Shown here: positions 1-13,880 of the stretch, one piece after another
How the letters are laid out: every line of letters starts with the position of its first letter
How positions within the stretch are numbered: the stretch's first letter is position 1
Assembly (NCBI RefSeq): GCF_051401765.1
Contig: NW_027480438.1
Coordinates: 4,588,001-4,652,000 of the forward strand
DNA: 64,000 nucleotides
Source: Calliopsis andreniformis
Lineage: Eukaryota; Arthropoda; Insecta; Hymenoptera; Andrenidae
Direction of reading: 5' to 3'
Translations under genes and position numbers: made by a program
The notes under the pieces: model-generated
Told to the model about the DNA's origin: nothing
Databases searched by the model: none
The model's input: only the letters and a program-made list of their open reading frames with translations

Positions 1-794
1 GTCCTCAATCTTCAATCCCCAAAGCTCAATAATCAATCCTCAATCCGCAGTCCTCAATCCTCAATCCTCAGTGCTCAATCCTCAATCCTCAATACTCAAA
101 CATCAATCCTCAACCGTCAGTCCTCGTCCTCAATCCTCAACCCTCAATCCTCAATCCTCAGTCTTCAATCCTCAATCCTCAATGCTCAATCCTCAATCGT
201 CAATCCTCAATCCCCAATCGTCAATCTTCAATCCTCAATCCCCAATACTCAATCCTCAATCCTCAATCTTCAATCCTACATACTCAATCTTCAATCCTCA
301 ATCCTCAATCATCAATCCTCAATCCCCAATCCTCAGTCATCAATCCTCAATCTTCAATACTCAATCCTCAATCATCAATCCTCAATCCTCAATCCTCAAT
401 ACTCAACCCTCAGCCCTCATCCTCAATACTCAATTCTGAATCCTCAATCCTCAATCTTCAATCCTCAATACTCAGTCTTCAATCCTCAACACTCAATCCT
501 CAATCCTCAATACTCAATCTTCAATCCTCAATCCTCAATCCTCAATCCTCAACCCTCAGCCCTCATCCTCAATCCTCAATCCTGAATCATCAATCCTCAA
601 TGTTCAGTCCTCAATACTCAGTCTTCAATCATCAATCCTCAATACTCAATACTCAATCCTCAATCCTCAATCATCAACCTTCATTCCTCAATACTCAATC
701 TTCAATCCTCAATACTCAATCCTCAATATTCAACACACAACCATCAACCATCAATTCTCAATACTCAACCATCAATGCTCAATTCTCAATACTC

Positions 795-1186
795 AATAGA
801 ATATCCTGAATTCTCAAGATTCAAAACTCAATCCACAATATTCAATAATCAAATCTCGATCCTCAAACATCAATTCTCAACACTCAATCCTCAACACTCA
901 GTCCTCTCACTTCAATCCTCCATCCTCAGTCCTCTATCCTCAAGCGTCAATCCTGAATCCTCAATCCTCATCCCTCAATCCTCAGACATCAAACCTCAAT
1001 TCCGAATCCTCAATCCTGAATGCTCAATCTTCATCCCTCACTCTGCAACAATCAGTTGCCAATCCTCAATGCTCAATAGAATATCATCAACTCACAGTTT
1101 TCAATACTCAATCCCCAATCTTCAATCTTCAAATCTCAATCCACAAACATCAACTCTCATCACTCTACCCTCAACACTCAGTCCTC
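795..1186. repeat. A-B composite module (392 bp)
   Basis: Module A starts at AATAGAATATCCTGAATTC (795). Module B starts at AATAGAATATCATC (1075), exactly 280 bp downstream, and ends at CACTCAGTCCTC. Between them lie the CTCAAGCGTC phrase, ATTCCGAATCC and a CAACAATCAGTTGCC phrase. The 392-bp length equals 56 heptamers and recurs in the other composites, so the block is inherited as a unit in spite of local divergence. Confidence 0.85.
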
Positions 1187-3736
1187 AATCTTCAATCCTC
1201 AATCCTCAATCCTCAAACTCCAATCCTCAATACTCAATCTTCAATCCTCAATCCACAATTCTCAATTCTCAATCCTCAATCCTCAATCCTCAATCGTCAA
1301 TCCCCAATCCCCAATCCTCAATCATCAGTCCTGAATCCTCAATCCTCAATCCTCAATCGTCAATCCTCAATCCCCAATCCTCTATCTTCAATCCTCAATC
1401 CTCAATCCTCAATCCTCCATCCTCAATCCTCAATCTTCAAGCCTCAATACTCAAACTTCAATCCTCAATCCTCAGTCCTCAATCCCCAGTCCTCAATCTT
1501 CAATCCTCAATGCCCAATAATCAATCCTCAATGCTCAGTCCTCAGTCCTCAATCTTCAGTCCTCAATCCCCAATCCTCAATCCTCAATCGTCAGTCCTCA
1601 ATCCTCAATCCTCAAACCTCAATATTCTACACACAACCCTCAACCATCAATTCTCAATACTCAACCATCAATCCTCAATTCTCAATCCTCAATACTCAAT
1701 CTTCGATCCTCAATCCTCAATCCTGAATCCTCAATCCTCAAACTTCAATCATCAATACTCAATCTTCAATCCTCAATAATCAATCTCCAATCCTAGATCC
1801 TCAATCCCCAATCCTCAATCGTTAATCCTCAATCTTCATTCCTCAATCCCCAGTCCTCAATCCTCAATACTAAGTCTTCAATCCTCAATCCTCAATTCTC
1901 AATCATCAATACTCAATCTTCAATCCTCAGTCCTCAATCCTCAATCCTCAACTCTCAATCGTCAGGCCTCAAACCTCAATTCCGAATCCTCAATCGTGAA
2001 TGCTCAATCTTCATCCCACAGGCCGCAACAATCAATTGTCAATCCTCAATCCTCAATAGAGTATCCTCAATTCACAGTTTTCAATACTCAATCCCCAATC
2101 TTCAATCTTCAAATCTCAATCCACAGACATCAATTCTCATCACTCAACCCTCAACACTCAGTCCTCAATCTTCAGTCCTCAATCCTCAATCCTCAATATT
2201 AAATCCTCCATACTCAATCTTCAATCCTCAATCCTCAATCATCAATCCTCAATCCTCAATCCTCAGTCATCAATCCTCAATCTTCAATACCCAATCTTAA
2301 ATCCTCAATCCTGAATCCTCAACCCTCAATCCTCATTCCTCAAACCTCAATCCTCAACCCTCGGTCCTCATCCTCAATTCTCAATTCTCAAACCTCAAAC
2401 CTCAATCTTCAATCCTCAATACTCAATCCTCAATCCTCAATACTCAACCATCAATCCTCAATTCTCAATACTCAATAGAATATCCTGAATTCTCAGTATT
2501 CAATACTCAAACCTCAATCCTCAACCCTCAGCCCTCATCCTCCATTCTCAATCCTCAATCCTCAAACCTCAATCTTCAATCCTCAATACTGAATCTTCGA
2601 TTCTCAATCCTCAATCCTCAATCCTCAATCCCAATCCTCAATCTTCAATCCTCAATCCTCAATCCTCAGTCCTCAATCCTCAATCCTTAATCATCAATCC
2701 TCAATCTTCAACACTCAATCCTCAATCCTCAATCATCAATCTTCAATCCTCAATCCTCAATCCTCGATTCTCAATCCTCAATCCTCAATCATCAATCCTC
2801 AATCTACAACACTCAATCCTCTATCCCCAATCCTCAATCTTCAATCCTCAATCATCGATCCTCAATCTTCAATACTCAATCCTCAATCCTCAATCCTCAA
2901 TCCTCAATACTGAACCATCAATCCTCAATTCTCAATACTCAACAGAATATCCTGAATTCCCAGTATTCAATACTCAAACCTCAATCCTCAACCCTCAGCC
3001 CTCATCCTCCATCCTCAATCCTCAATCCTCAATCCTCAATCTTCAATCCTCAATACTCAATCTTCGATCCTCAATCCTCAATCTTCAATCCTCAATCCTC
3101 AATCCTCAGTCATGAATACTCAATCTTCAATACTCAATCCTCAATCCTCAGTCCTCAATCCTCAATCCTCAATCCTCAATCATCCATGCTGAATCTTCAA
3201 TACTCAATCCTCAATCCTCAATCCTCAATCCTCAATCGTCAATCCTCATTCTTCAATCCTCAATACCCAATCCTCAATCCTCAATCATCAATCCTCAAGT
3301 CTCAATCCTCAGTCATCAATCCTCAATCTTCAGTACTCAATCCTCAATCATCAATCCTCAATCCTCAATCCTCAATCCTCATTCCTCAAACCTCAATCCT
3401 GAACCCTCAGTCCTCATCCTCAATTCTCAATTCTTAATCCTCAATCCTCAATCCTCAATCTTCAATCCTCAATAATCAATCATCAATAGTCAGCTTTCAA
3501 TCCTCAATCCTCAATCCTCAATCCTCAGTCCGCAATCCTCAATCATCAATCCTCAATCTTCAATACTCAATCCTCAATCCTCAATCCTCAATCCTTAATC
3601 TTCAATCCTCAATGCTCAATCTTCAATCCTCAGTCCTCAATCCTCAATCCTCAATCCTCAATCCTCAATATTCAACACACAACCCTCAACCATCAATCCT
3701 CAATACTCAACCATCAATTCTCAAATCTCAAAACTC

Positions 3737-4128
3737 AGTAGAATATCCGGAATTCTCATGTTTCAATACTCAATCCACAATATTCAATAATCAAATCTCA
3801 ATCCTGAAACATCAATTCTCAACACTCAATCCTCAACACTCAGTCCTCTCACTTCAATCCTCCATCCTCAATCCTCTATCCTCAAGCGTCAATCCTCAAT
3901 CCTCAATCCTCATCCCTCAATCCTCAGACATCAAACCTCAATTCCGAATCCTCAATCCTGAATGCTCAATCTTCATCCCTCAGTCTGCAACAATCAGTTG
4001 CCAATCCTCAATGCTCAATAGAATATCATCAACTCACAGCTTTCAATACTCAATCCCCAATCTTCAATCTTCAAATCTCAATCCACAAACATCAACTCTC
4101 ATCACTCTACCCTCAACGCTCAGTCCTC
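3737..4128. repeat. A-B composite module (392 bp)
   Basis: Module A here carries the GAATATCCGGAATTC form, which includes an imperfect palindrome around TCCGGA. Module B begins at 4017, 280 bp after the start of A. The composite repeats at 7026, 11729, 13149 and 17193 with the same CCGG form, which makes this the main domain-1 subtype. Confidence 0.85.
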
Positions 4129-7025
4129 AATCTTCAATCCTCAATCCTCAATCCTCAAACTCCAATCCTCAATACTCAATCTTCAATCCTCAATCCTCAA
4201 TTCTCAATTCTCAATCCTCAATCCTCAATCCTCAATCGTCAATCCCCAATCCCCAATCCTCAATCATCATTCCTCAATCCTCAATCCTCAATCCTCAATC
4301 GTCAATCCTCAATCCCCAATCCTCTATCTTCAATCCTCAATACTCAATCCTCAATCCTCCATCCTCAATACTCAATCTTCAAGCCTCAATACTCAAACTT
4401 CAATCCTCAATCCACAGTCCTCAATCCCCAGTCCTCAATCTTCAATCCTCAATGCCCAATAATCAATCCTCAATGCTCAGTCCTCAATCCTCAATCTTCA
4501 CTCCTCAATCCCCAATCCTCAATCCTCAATCGTCAATCCTCAATCCTCAATCCTCAAACCTCAATATTCTACACACAAACCTCAACCAACAATCCTCAAT
4601 ACTCAACTATCGATCCTCAGCTTTCAATACTCAATAGAATATCCTGAATTCTCAGGATTCTATACTCAGTTCACAATACTCAATCATCAAATCTCAATCC
4701 TCAGTCATCAATCCTCAACACTCAATCCTCAGACATCTGTCCTCATTCTTCAATCCTCAGTCCTCCATCCTCAATCCTCAATCCTCGATCTTCAATCATC
4801 AATCCTCAATTCTCAGTCCTCAATACTCAATCTTCAATCCTCAATCCTCAATCCTCAATCCTCAATCCCCAATCCTCAGTCATCAATCCTCAATATTCAA
4901 TACTCAATCCTCAATCATCAATCCTCAATCCTCAATCCTCAATCCTCATTCCTCTATCCTCAATCCTCAACCCTCAGTCCTCAGCCTCAATTCTCAATTC
5001 TCAATTCTCAATCCTCAATCCTCAATCTTCAATCCTCAATAATCAATCTCCTATCCTAGATCCTCAATCCCCAATACTCTATCCTTAATCCTCAAAATTC
5101 AATCCTCTATCCCCAGTCCACAATCTTCAATCCCCAAAGCTCAATAATCAATCCTCAATCCTCAGTCCTCAATCGTCAATCATCAGTCCACAATCTTCAA
5201 TACTCAATCCTCAATCCTCAATCCTCAATCCTCAATCCTCAATCCTCAATCCTCAATCGTCAATGTTCAATACTCAATCCTCAATCCTCAATCCTCAATC
5301 CTGAATCGTCAATCCTCATTCTTCAATCCTCAATACCCTATCCTCAATCCTCAATCCTCAATCCTCAATCCTCATTGCTCTATCCTCAATCCTCAACCCT
5401 CAGTCCTCAGCCTCAATTCTCAATTCTCAATTCTCAATTCTCAATTCTCAATCCTCAATCCTCAATCTTCAATCCTCAATAATCAATCTCCTATCCTAGA
5501 TCCTCAATCCTCAATCCTCAATCCTCAGTCCGCAATCCTCAATCATCAATCCTCAATCTTCAATACACAATCCTCAATCCTCAATCCTCAATCCTCAATA
5601 CTCAATCTTCAATCCTCAATCCTCAACCCTCAATCCTCAATCCTCAATGCTCAGTCATCAATCCTCAATCTTCAATACTCAATCGTCAATCCTCAGTCCT
5701 CAATTCTCAATTCTCAATCCTCGTTCCTCAAACCTCAATCCTCAGTCCTCAGCCCTCATCCTCAATTCTCAATTCTCAAACCTCAAACCTCAATCTTCAA
5801 TCCTCAATACTCAATCCTCAATCCTCAATACTCAACCATCAACCCTCAATTCTCAATACTCAATAGAATATCCTGAATTCTCAGTATTCAATACTCAAAC
5901 CTCAATCCTAAACCCTCAGCCCTCATCCTCAATTCTCAATCCTCAATCCTCAAACCTCAATCTTCAATCCTCAATACTCAATCTTCGATTCTCAATCCTC
6001 AATCCTCAATCCTCAATCCCAATCCTCAATCTTCAATCCTCAATCCTCAATCCTCAGTCCTCAATCCTCAATCCTTAATCATCAATCCTCAATCTTCAAC
6101 ACTCAATCCTCAATCCTCAATCATCAATCTTCAATCCTCAATCCTCAATCCTCGATTCTCAATCCTCAATCCTCAATCATCAATCCTCAATCTACAACAC
6201 TCAATCCTCTATCCCCAATCCTCAATCTTCAATCCTCAATCATCGATCCTCAATCTTCTATACTCAATCCTCAATCCTCAATCCTCGATCCTCAATACTG
6301 AACCATCAATCCTCAATTCTCAATACTCAACAGAATATCCTGAATTCTCAGTATTCAATACTCAAACCTCAATCCTCAACCCTCAGCCCTCATCCTCCAT
6401 CCTCAATCCTCAATCCTCAATCCTCAATCTTCAATCCTCAACACTCAATCTTCGATCCTCAATCCTCAATCTTCAATCCTCAATCCTCAATCCTCAGTCA
6501 TGAATACTCAATCTTCAATACTCAATCCTCAATCTTCAATCCTCAACACTCAATCTTCGATCCTCAATCCTCAATCCTCAATCCTCAATCCTCAATCCTC
6601 AATCCTCAATCCTCATTCCTCAAACCTCAATCCTCAACCATCAGTCCTCATCCTCAATTCTCAATGCACAATCATCAATCCTCAATTCTCAAACTTCAAT
6701 CATCAATAATCAATCTCCAATCCTAGATCCTCAATCCCCGATCCTCAATCCTCAATCCTCAACCCTCAAACATCAATCCTCAATCCTCATTCCTCAAACC
6801 TCAATCCTCAACCATCAGTCCTCGTCCTCAATCCTCAAATCTCAATCCTCAGTCCTCAATCTTCAATCATCAATACTCAATCTTCAATCGTCAATCCTCA
6901 ATCCTCAATCCCCAATCCTCAATCCTCAATATTCAACACACAACCATCAACCATCAGTTATCAATACTCGACCATCAATCCTCAATTCTCAATACTCAAC
7001 CATCAATCCTCAAATCTCAATACTC

Positions 7026-7417
7026 AGTAGAATATCCGGAATTCTCATGTTTCAATACTCAATCCACAATATTCAATAATCAAATCTCAATCCTGAAACA
7101 TCAATTCTCAACACTCAATCCTCAACACTCAGTCCTCTCACTTCAATCCTCCATCCTCAATCCTCTATCCTCAAGCGTCAATCCTCAATCCTCAATCCTC
7201 ATCCCTCAATCCTCAGACATCAAACCTCAATTCCGAATCCTCAATCCTGAATGCTCAATCTTCATCCCTCAGTCTGCAACAATCAGTTGCCAATCCTCAA
7301 TGCTCAATAGAATATCATCAACTCACAGCTTTCAATACTCAATCCCCAATCATCAATCTTCAAATCTCAATCCACAAACATCAACACTCATCACTCTACC
7401 CTCTACGCTCAGTCCTC
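7026..7417. repeat. A-B composite module (392 bp)
   Basis: This is a CCGG-type composite, a copy of 3737-4128 with an offset of 3,289. A few base changes separate the two, for example CTCTACGCTC where the other copy has CTCAACGCTC near the end of B. Confidence 0.85.
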
Positions 7418-10400
7418 AATCTTCAATCCTCAATCCTCAATCCTCAAACTCCAATCCTCAATACTCAATCTTCAATCCTCAATCCTCAATTCTCAATTCT
7501 CAATCCTCAATCCTCAATCCTCAATCGTCAATCCCCAATCCCCAATCCTCAATCATCATTCCTCAATCCTCAATCCTCAATCCTCAATAGTCAATCCTCA
7601 ATCCCCAATCCTCTATCTTCAATCCTCAATACTCAATCCTCAATCCTCCATCCTCAATACTCAATCTTCAAGCCTCAATACTCAAACTTCAATCCTCAAT
7701 CCACAGTCCTCAATCCCCAGTCCTCAATCTTCAATCCTCAATGCCCAATAATCAGTCCTCAATGCTCAGTCCTCAATCCTCAATCTTCACTCCTCAATCC
7801 CCAATCCTCAATCCTCAATCGTCAATCCTCAATCCTCAATCCTCAAACCTCAATATTCTACACACAAACCTCAACCAACAATCCTCAATACTCAACTATC
7901 GATCCTCAGCTTTCAATACTCAATATAATATCCTGAATTCTCAGGATTCTATACTCAATTCACAATACTCAATCATCAAATCTCAATCCTCAGTCATCAA
8001 TCCTCAACACTCAATCCTCAGACATCTGTCCTCATTCTTCAATCCTCAGTCCTCCATCCTCAATCCTCAATCCTCGATCTTCAATCATCAATCCTCAATT
8101 CTCAGTCCTCAATACTCAATCTTCAATCCTCAATCCTCAATCCTCAATCCCCAATACTCAATCCTCAATCCTCAGTCTTCAATCCTCCATACTCAATCTT
8201 CAATCCTCAATCCTCAATCATCAATCCTCAATCCCCAATCCTCAGTCATCAATCCTCAATATTCAATACTCAATCCTCAATCATCAATCCTCAATCCTCA
8301 ATCCTCAATCCTCATTCCTCTATCCTCAATCCTCAACCCTCAGTCCTCAGCCTCAATTCTCAATTCTCAATTCTCAATCCTCAATCCTCAATCTTCAATC
8401 CTCAATAATCAATCTCCTATCCTAGATCCTCAATCCCCAATACTCTATCCTTAATCCTCAATATTCAATCCTCTATCCCCAGTCCACAATCTTCAATCCC
8501 CAAAGCTCAATAATCAATCCTCAATCCTCAGTCCTCAATCGTCAATCATCAGTACACAATCTTCAATACTCAATCCTCAATCCTCAATCCTCAATCCTCA
8601 ATCCTCAATCCTCAATCCTCAATGTTCAATACTCAATCCTCAATCCTCAATCCTCAATCCTGAATCGTCAATCCTCATTCTTCAATCCTCAATACCCTAT
8701 CCTCAATCCTCAATCCTCAATCCTCAATCCTCATTGCTCTAGCCTCAATCCTCAACCCTCAGTCCTCAGCCTCAATTCTCAATTCTCAATTCTCAATTCT
8801 CAATCCTCAATCCTCAATCTTCAATCCTCAATAATCAATCTCCTATCCTAGATCCTCAATCCTCAATCCTCAATCCTCGATCTTCAATCATCAATCCTCA
8901 ATTCTCAATCCTCAATACTCAACCTTCGATCCTCAATCCTCAATCCTGAATCCTCAATCCTCAAACTTCAATCATCAATACTCAATCTTCAATCCTCAAT
9001 AATCAATCTCCATTCCTAGATCCTCAATCCCCAATCCTCAATCGTTAATCCTCAATCTTCATTCCTCAATCCCCAGTCCTCAATCCTCAATACTCAATCT
9101 TCAATCCTCAATCCTCAATCATCAATCCTCAATCCCCAATCCTCAGTCATCAATCCTCAATCTTCAATACTCAGTCCTCAATCATCAATCCTCAATCCTC
9201 AATCCTCAATCCTCATTCCTCTATCCTCAATCCTCAACCCTCAGTCCTCAGCCTCAATTCTCAATTCTCAATTCTCAATCCTCAATCCTCAATCTTCAAT
9301 CCTCAATAATCAATCTCCTATCCTAGATCCTCAATCCCCAATACTCTATCCTTAATCCTCAATATTCAATCCTCTATCCCCAGTCCACAATCTTCAATCC
9401 CCAAAGCTCAATAATCAATCCTCAATCCGCAGTCCTCAATCCTCAATCCTCAGTCCTCAATCCTCAATCCTCAATACTCAAACATCAATCCTCAACCGTC
9501 AGTCCTCGTCCTCAATCCTCAACCCTCAATCCTCAATCCTCAGTCTTCAATCCTCAATCCTCAATGCTCAATCCTCAATCGTCAATCCTCAATCCCCAAT
9601 CGTCAATCTTCAATCCTCAATCCCCAATACTCAATCCTCAATCCTCAATCTTCAATGCTCCATACTCAATCTTCAATCCTCAATCCTCAATCATCAATCC
9701 TCAATCCCCAATCCTCAGTCATCAATCCTCTATCTTCAATACTCAATCCTCAATCATCAATCCTCAATCCTCAATCCTCAATCCTCATTCCTCTATCCTC
9801 AATCCTCAGCCCTCAGAGCTCAGCCTCAATTCTCAATTCTCAATTCTCAATCCTCAATCCTCAATCTTCAATCCTCAATAATCAATCTCCTATCCTAGAT
9901 CCTCAATCCCCAATACTCTATCCTTAATCCTCAATATTCAATCCTCTATCCCCAGTCCACAATCTTCAATCCCCAAAGCTCAATAATCAATCCTCAATCC
10001 TCAGTACTCAATCGTCAATCATCAGTCCACAATCTTCAATACTCAATCCTCAATCCTCAATCCTCAATCCTCAATCCTCAATCCTCAATCATCAATCCCC
10101 AATCTTCAATACTCAATCCTCAATCCTCAATCCTCAATCCTGAATCGTCAGTCCTCATTCTTCAATCCTCGATACCCAATCCTCAATCCTCAATCCTCAA
10201 TCCTCCATAATCAATTCTTAATCCTCAATCGTCTGTCCTCAGTCGTCAAACCTCAACCCTCAACCCTCAGCCCTCATCCTCAATCCTCAATCCTGAATCC
10301 TCAATCCTCAATCATCAATCCTCAATACTCAGTCTTCAATCCTCAATCCTCAATCCTCAATCCTCAGTCCGCAATCCTCAATCATCAATCATCAATCTTC

Positions 10401-11040
10401 AATACTCAATCCTCAATCCTCAATCCTCAATCCTCAATAATCAATCTTCAATCCTCAATCCTCAACCCTCAATCCTCAATCCTCAATCCTCAGTCATCAA
10501 TACTAAATCCTCAATACTCAAACTTCAATCCTCAATCCTCAATTCTCAATCCTCAATACTCAATCTTCAATCCTCAATCCTCAATCCTCAATCCTCAACT
10601 CTCAATCGTCAGGCCTCAAACCTCAATTCCGAATCCTCAATCGTGAATGCTCAATCTTCATCCCATAGGCCGCAACAATCAATTGTCAATCCTCAATCCT
10701 CAATAGAGTATCCTCAATTCACAGTTTTCAATACTCAATCCCCAATCTTCAATCTTCAAATCTCAATCCACAGACATCAATTCTCATCACTCAACCCTCA
10801 ACACTCAGTCCTCAATCTTCAGTCCTCAATCCTCAATCCTCAATCTTCAATCCTCCATACTCAATCTTCAATCCTCAATCCTCAATCATCAATCCTCAAT
10901 CCTCAATCCTCAGTCATCGATCCTCAATCCTCAATCCTCAGTCATCAATCCTCAATCTTCAATACACAATCCTAAATCCTCAACCCTCAGCCCTCATCCT
11001 CCATCCTCAATCCTCAATCCTCAATCCTCAATCTTCAATC

Positions 11041-12460
11041 CTCAATACTCAATCTTCGATCCTCAATCCTCAATCTTCAATCCTCAATCCTCAATCCTCA
11101 GTCATGAATACTCAATCTTCAATACTCAATCCTCAATCCTCAGTCCTCAATCCTCAATCCTCAATCCTCAATCATCCATGCTGAATCTTCAATACTCAAT
11201 CCTCAATCCTCAATCCTCAATCCTCAATCGTCAATCCTCATTCTTCAATCCTCAATACCCAATCCTCAATCCTCAATCATCAATCCTCAAGTCTCAATCC
11301 TCAGTCATCAATCCTCAATCTTCAGTACTCAATCCTCAATCATCAATCCTCAATCCTCAATCCTCAATCCTCATTCCTCAAACCTCAATCCTGAACCCTC
11401 AGTCCTCATCCTCAATTCTCAATTCTGAATCCTCAATCCTCAATCCTCAATCTTCAATCCTCAATAATCAATCATCAATACTCAGCTTTCAATCCTCAAT
11501 CCTCAATCCTCAATCCTCAGTCCGCAATCCTCAATCATCAATCCTCAATCTTCAATACTCAATCCTCAATCCTCAATCCTCAATCCTTAATCTTCAATCC
11601 TCAATGCTCAATCTTCAATCCTCAGTCCTCAATCCTCAATCCTCAATCCTCAATCCTCAATATTCAACACACAACACTCAACCATCAATCCTCAATGCTC
11701 AACCATCAATTCTCAAATCTCAATACTCAGTAGAATATCCGGAATTCTCATGTTTCAATACTCAATCCACAATATTCAATAATCAAATCTCAATCCTGAA
11801 ACATCAATTCTCAACACTCAATCCTCAACACTCAGTCCTCTCACTTCAATCCTCCATCCTCAATCCTCTATCCTCAAGCGTCAATCCTCAATCCTCAACC
11901 CTCATCCCTCAATCCTCAGACATCAAACCTCAATTCCGAATCCTCAATCCTGAATGCTCAATCTTCATCCCTCAGTCTGCAACAATCAGTTGCCAATCCT
12001 CAATGCTCAATAGAATATCATCAACTCACAGCTTTCAATACTCAATCCCCAATCTTCAATCTTCAAATCTCAATCCACAAACATCAACTCTCATCACTCT
12101 ACCCTCAACGCTCAGTCCTCAATCTTCAATCCTCAATCCTCAATCCTCAAACTCCAATCCTCAATACTCAATCTTCAATCCTCAATCCTCAATTCTCAAT
12201 TCTCAATCCTCAATCCTCAATCCTCAATCGTCAATCCCCAATCCCCAATCCTCAATCATCATTCCTCAATCCTCAATCCTCAATCCTCAATCGTCAATCC
12301 TCAATCCCCAATCCTCTATCTTCAATCCTCAATACTCAATCCTCAATCCTCCATCCTCAATACTCAATCTTCAAGCCTCAATACTCAAACTTCAATCCTC
12401 AATCCACAGTCCTCAATCCCCAGGCCTCAATCTTCAATCCTCAATGCCCAATAATCAATC
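11041..12460. repeat. 1,420-bp tandem duplication, copy 1
   Basis: The segment beginning CTCAATACTCAATCTTCG at 11041 starts again at 12461, and the two copies run in step for 1,420 bp. By conceptual reading I found only two base differences that change a codon (about 11452 versus 12872, and 12095 versus 13515). The copy contains an A-B composite at 11729-12120. 1,420 is one less than 203 x 7, so the duplication changes the heptamer register. Confidence 0.9.
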
Positions 12461-13880
12461 CTCAATACTCAATCTTCGATCCTCAATCCTCAATCTTCAA
12501 TCCTCAATCCTCAATCCTCAGTCATGAATACTCAATCTTCAATACTCAATCCTCAATCCTCAGTCCTCAATCCTCAATCCTCAATCCTCAATCATCCATG
12601 CTGAATCTTCAATACTCAATCCTCAATCCTCAATCCTCAATCCTCAATCGTCAATCCTCATTCTTCAATCCTCAATACCCAATCCTCAATCCTCAATCAT
12701 CAATCCTCAAGTCTCAATCCTCAGTCATCAATCCTCAATCTTCAGTACTCAATCCTCAATCATCAATCCTCAATCCTCAATCCTCAATCCTCATTCCTCA
12801 AACCTCAATCCTGAACCCTCAGTCCTCATCCTCAATTCTCAATTCTGAATCCTCAATCCTCAATCCTCAATTTTCAATCCTCAATAATCAATCATCAATA
12901 CTCAGCTTTCAATCCTCAATCCTCAATCCTCAATCCTCAGTCCGCAATCCTCAATCATCAATCCTCAATCTTCAATACTCAATCCTCAATCCTCAATCCT
13001 CAATCCTTAATCTTCAATCCTCAATGCTCAATCTTCAATCCTCAGTCCTCAATCCTCAATCCTCAATCCTCAATCCTCAATATTCAACACACAACACTCA
13101 ACCATCAATCCTCAATGCTCAACCATCAATTCTCAAATCTCAATACTCAGTAGAATATCCGGAATTCTCATGTTTCAATACTCAATCCACAATATTCAAT
13201 AATCAAATCTCAATCCTGAAACATCAATTCTCAACACTCAATCCTCAACACTCAGTCCTCTCACTTCAATCCTCCATCCTCAATCCTCTATCCTCAAGCG
13301 TCAATCCTCAATCCTCAACCCTCATCCCTCAATCCTCAGACATCAAACCTCAATTCCGAATCCTCAATCCTGAATGCTCAATCTTCATCCCTCAGTCTGC
13401 AACAATCAGTTGCCAATCCTCAATGCTCAATAGAATATCATCAACTCACAGCTTTCAATACTCAATCCCCAATCTTCAATCTTCAAATCTCAATCCACAA
13501 ACATCAACTCTCATCCCTCTACCCTCAACGCTCAGTCCTCAATCTTCAATCCTCAATCCTCAATCCTCAAACTCCAATCCTCAATACTCAATCTTCAATC
13601 CTCAATCCTCAATTCTCAATTCTCAATCCTCAATCCTCAATCCTCAATCGTCAATCCCCAATCCCCAATCCTCAATCATCATTCCTCAATCCTCAATCCT
13701 CAATCCTCAATCGTCAATCCTCAATCCCCAATCCTCTATCTTCAATCCTCAATACTCAATCCTCAATCCTCCATCCTCAATACTCAATCTTCAAGCCTCA
13801 ATACTCAAACTTCAATCCTCAATCCACAGTCCTCAATCCCCAGGCCTCAATCTTCAATCCTCAATGCCCAATAATCAATC
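12461..13880. repeat. 1,420-bp tandem duplication, copy 2
   Basis: This is the second copy of 11041-12460. The junction is visible at 12461: in copy 1 the phrase GCCCAATAATCAATCCTC runs straight into the start of copy 2, while at the end of copy 2 (13880) the same phrase continues into CAATGCTCAGTCC, as it does in the homologous block at 4.46 kb. An A-B composite lies at 13149-13540. Confidence 0.9.

Larger units (their letters stand above)
1..9382. repeat. Superrepeat copy I, about 9.4 kb
   Basis: Positions 1-390 recur from 9383 with a constant offset of 9,382. The rest of the block is collinear with 9383-19095 through a chain of offsets: 8,647 at about 1.98-2.19 kb, 7,992 at about 3.05-4.46 kb, 9,412 from about 4.46 to 4.64 kb, and 9,482 at about 5.65-6.08 kb. 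The changes of offset mark large indels. Landmark order is CCAAAGC phrase, A-B composite, lone B (1981-2165), two short A derivatives, A-B composite, hairpin module, CCAAAGC phrase, two short A derivatives, A-B composite, hairpin module, CCAAAGC phrase. Confidence 0.75.

Noticed and set aside
795..1186. Module A or B as a decayed transposon or gene fragment
   Set aside because: Both modules remain in the heptamer register (112 = 16 x 7, composite 392 = 56 x 7) and can be written as diverged TCAATCC units. There are no terminal inverted repeats, target-site duplications or coding remnants.
3737..3760. Heat-shock-element-like site in GAATATCC-GAATTC
   Set aside because: GAA and TTC are directly abutting instead of being spaced by two bases, so the nGAAnnTTCn pattern is not met.
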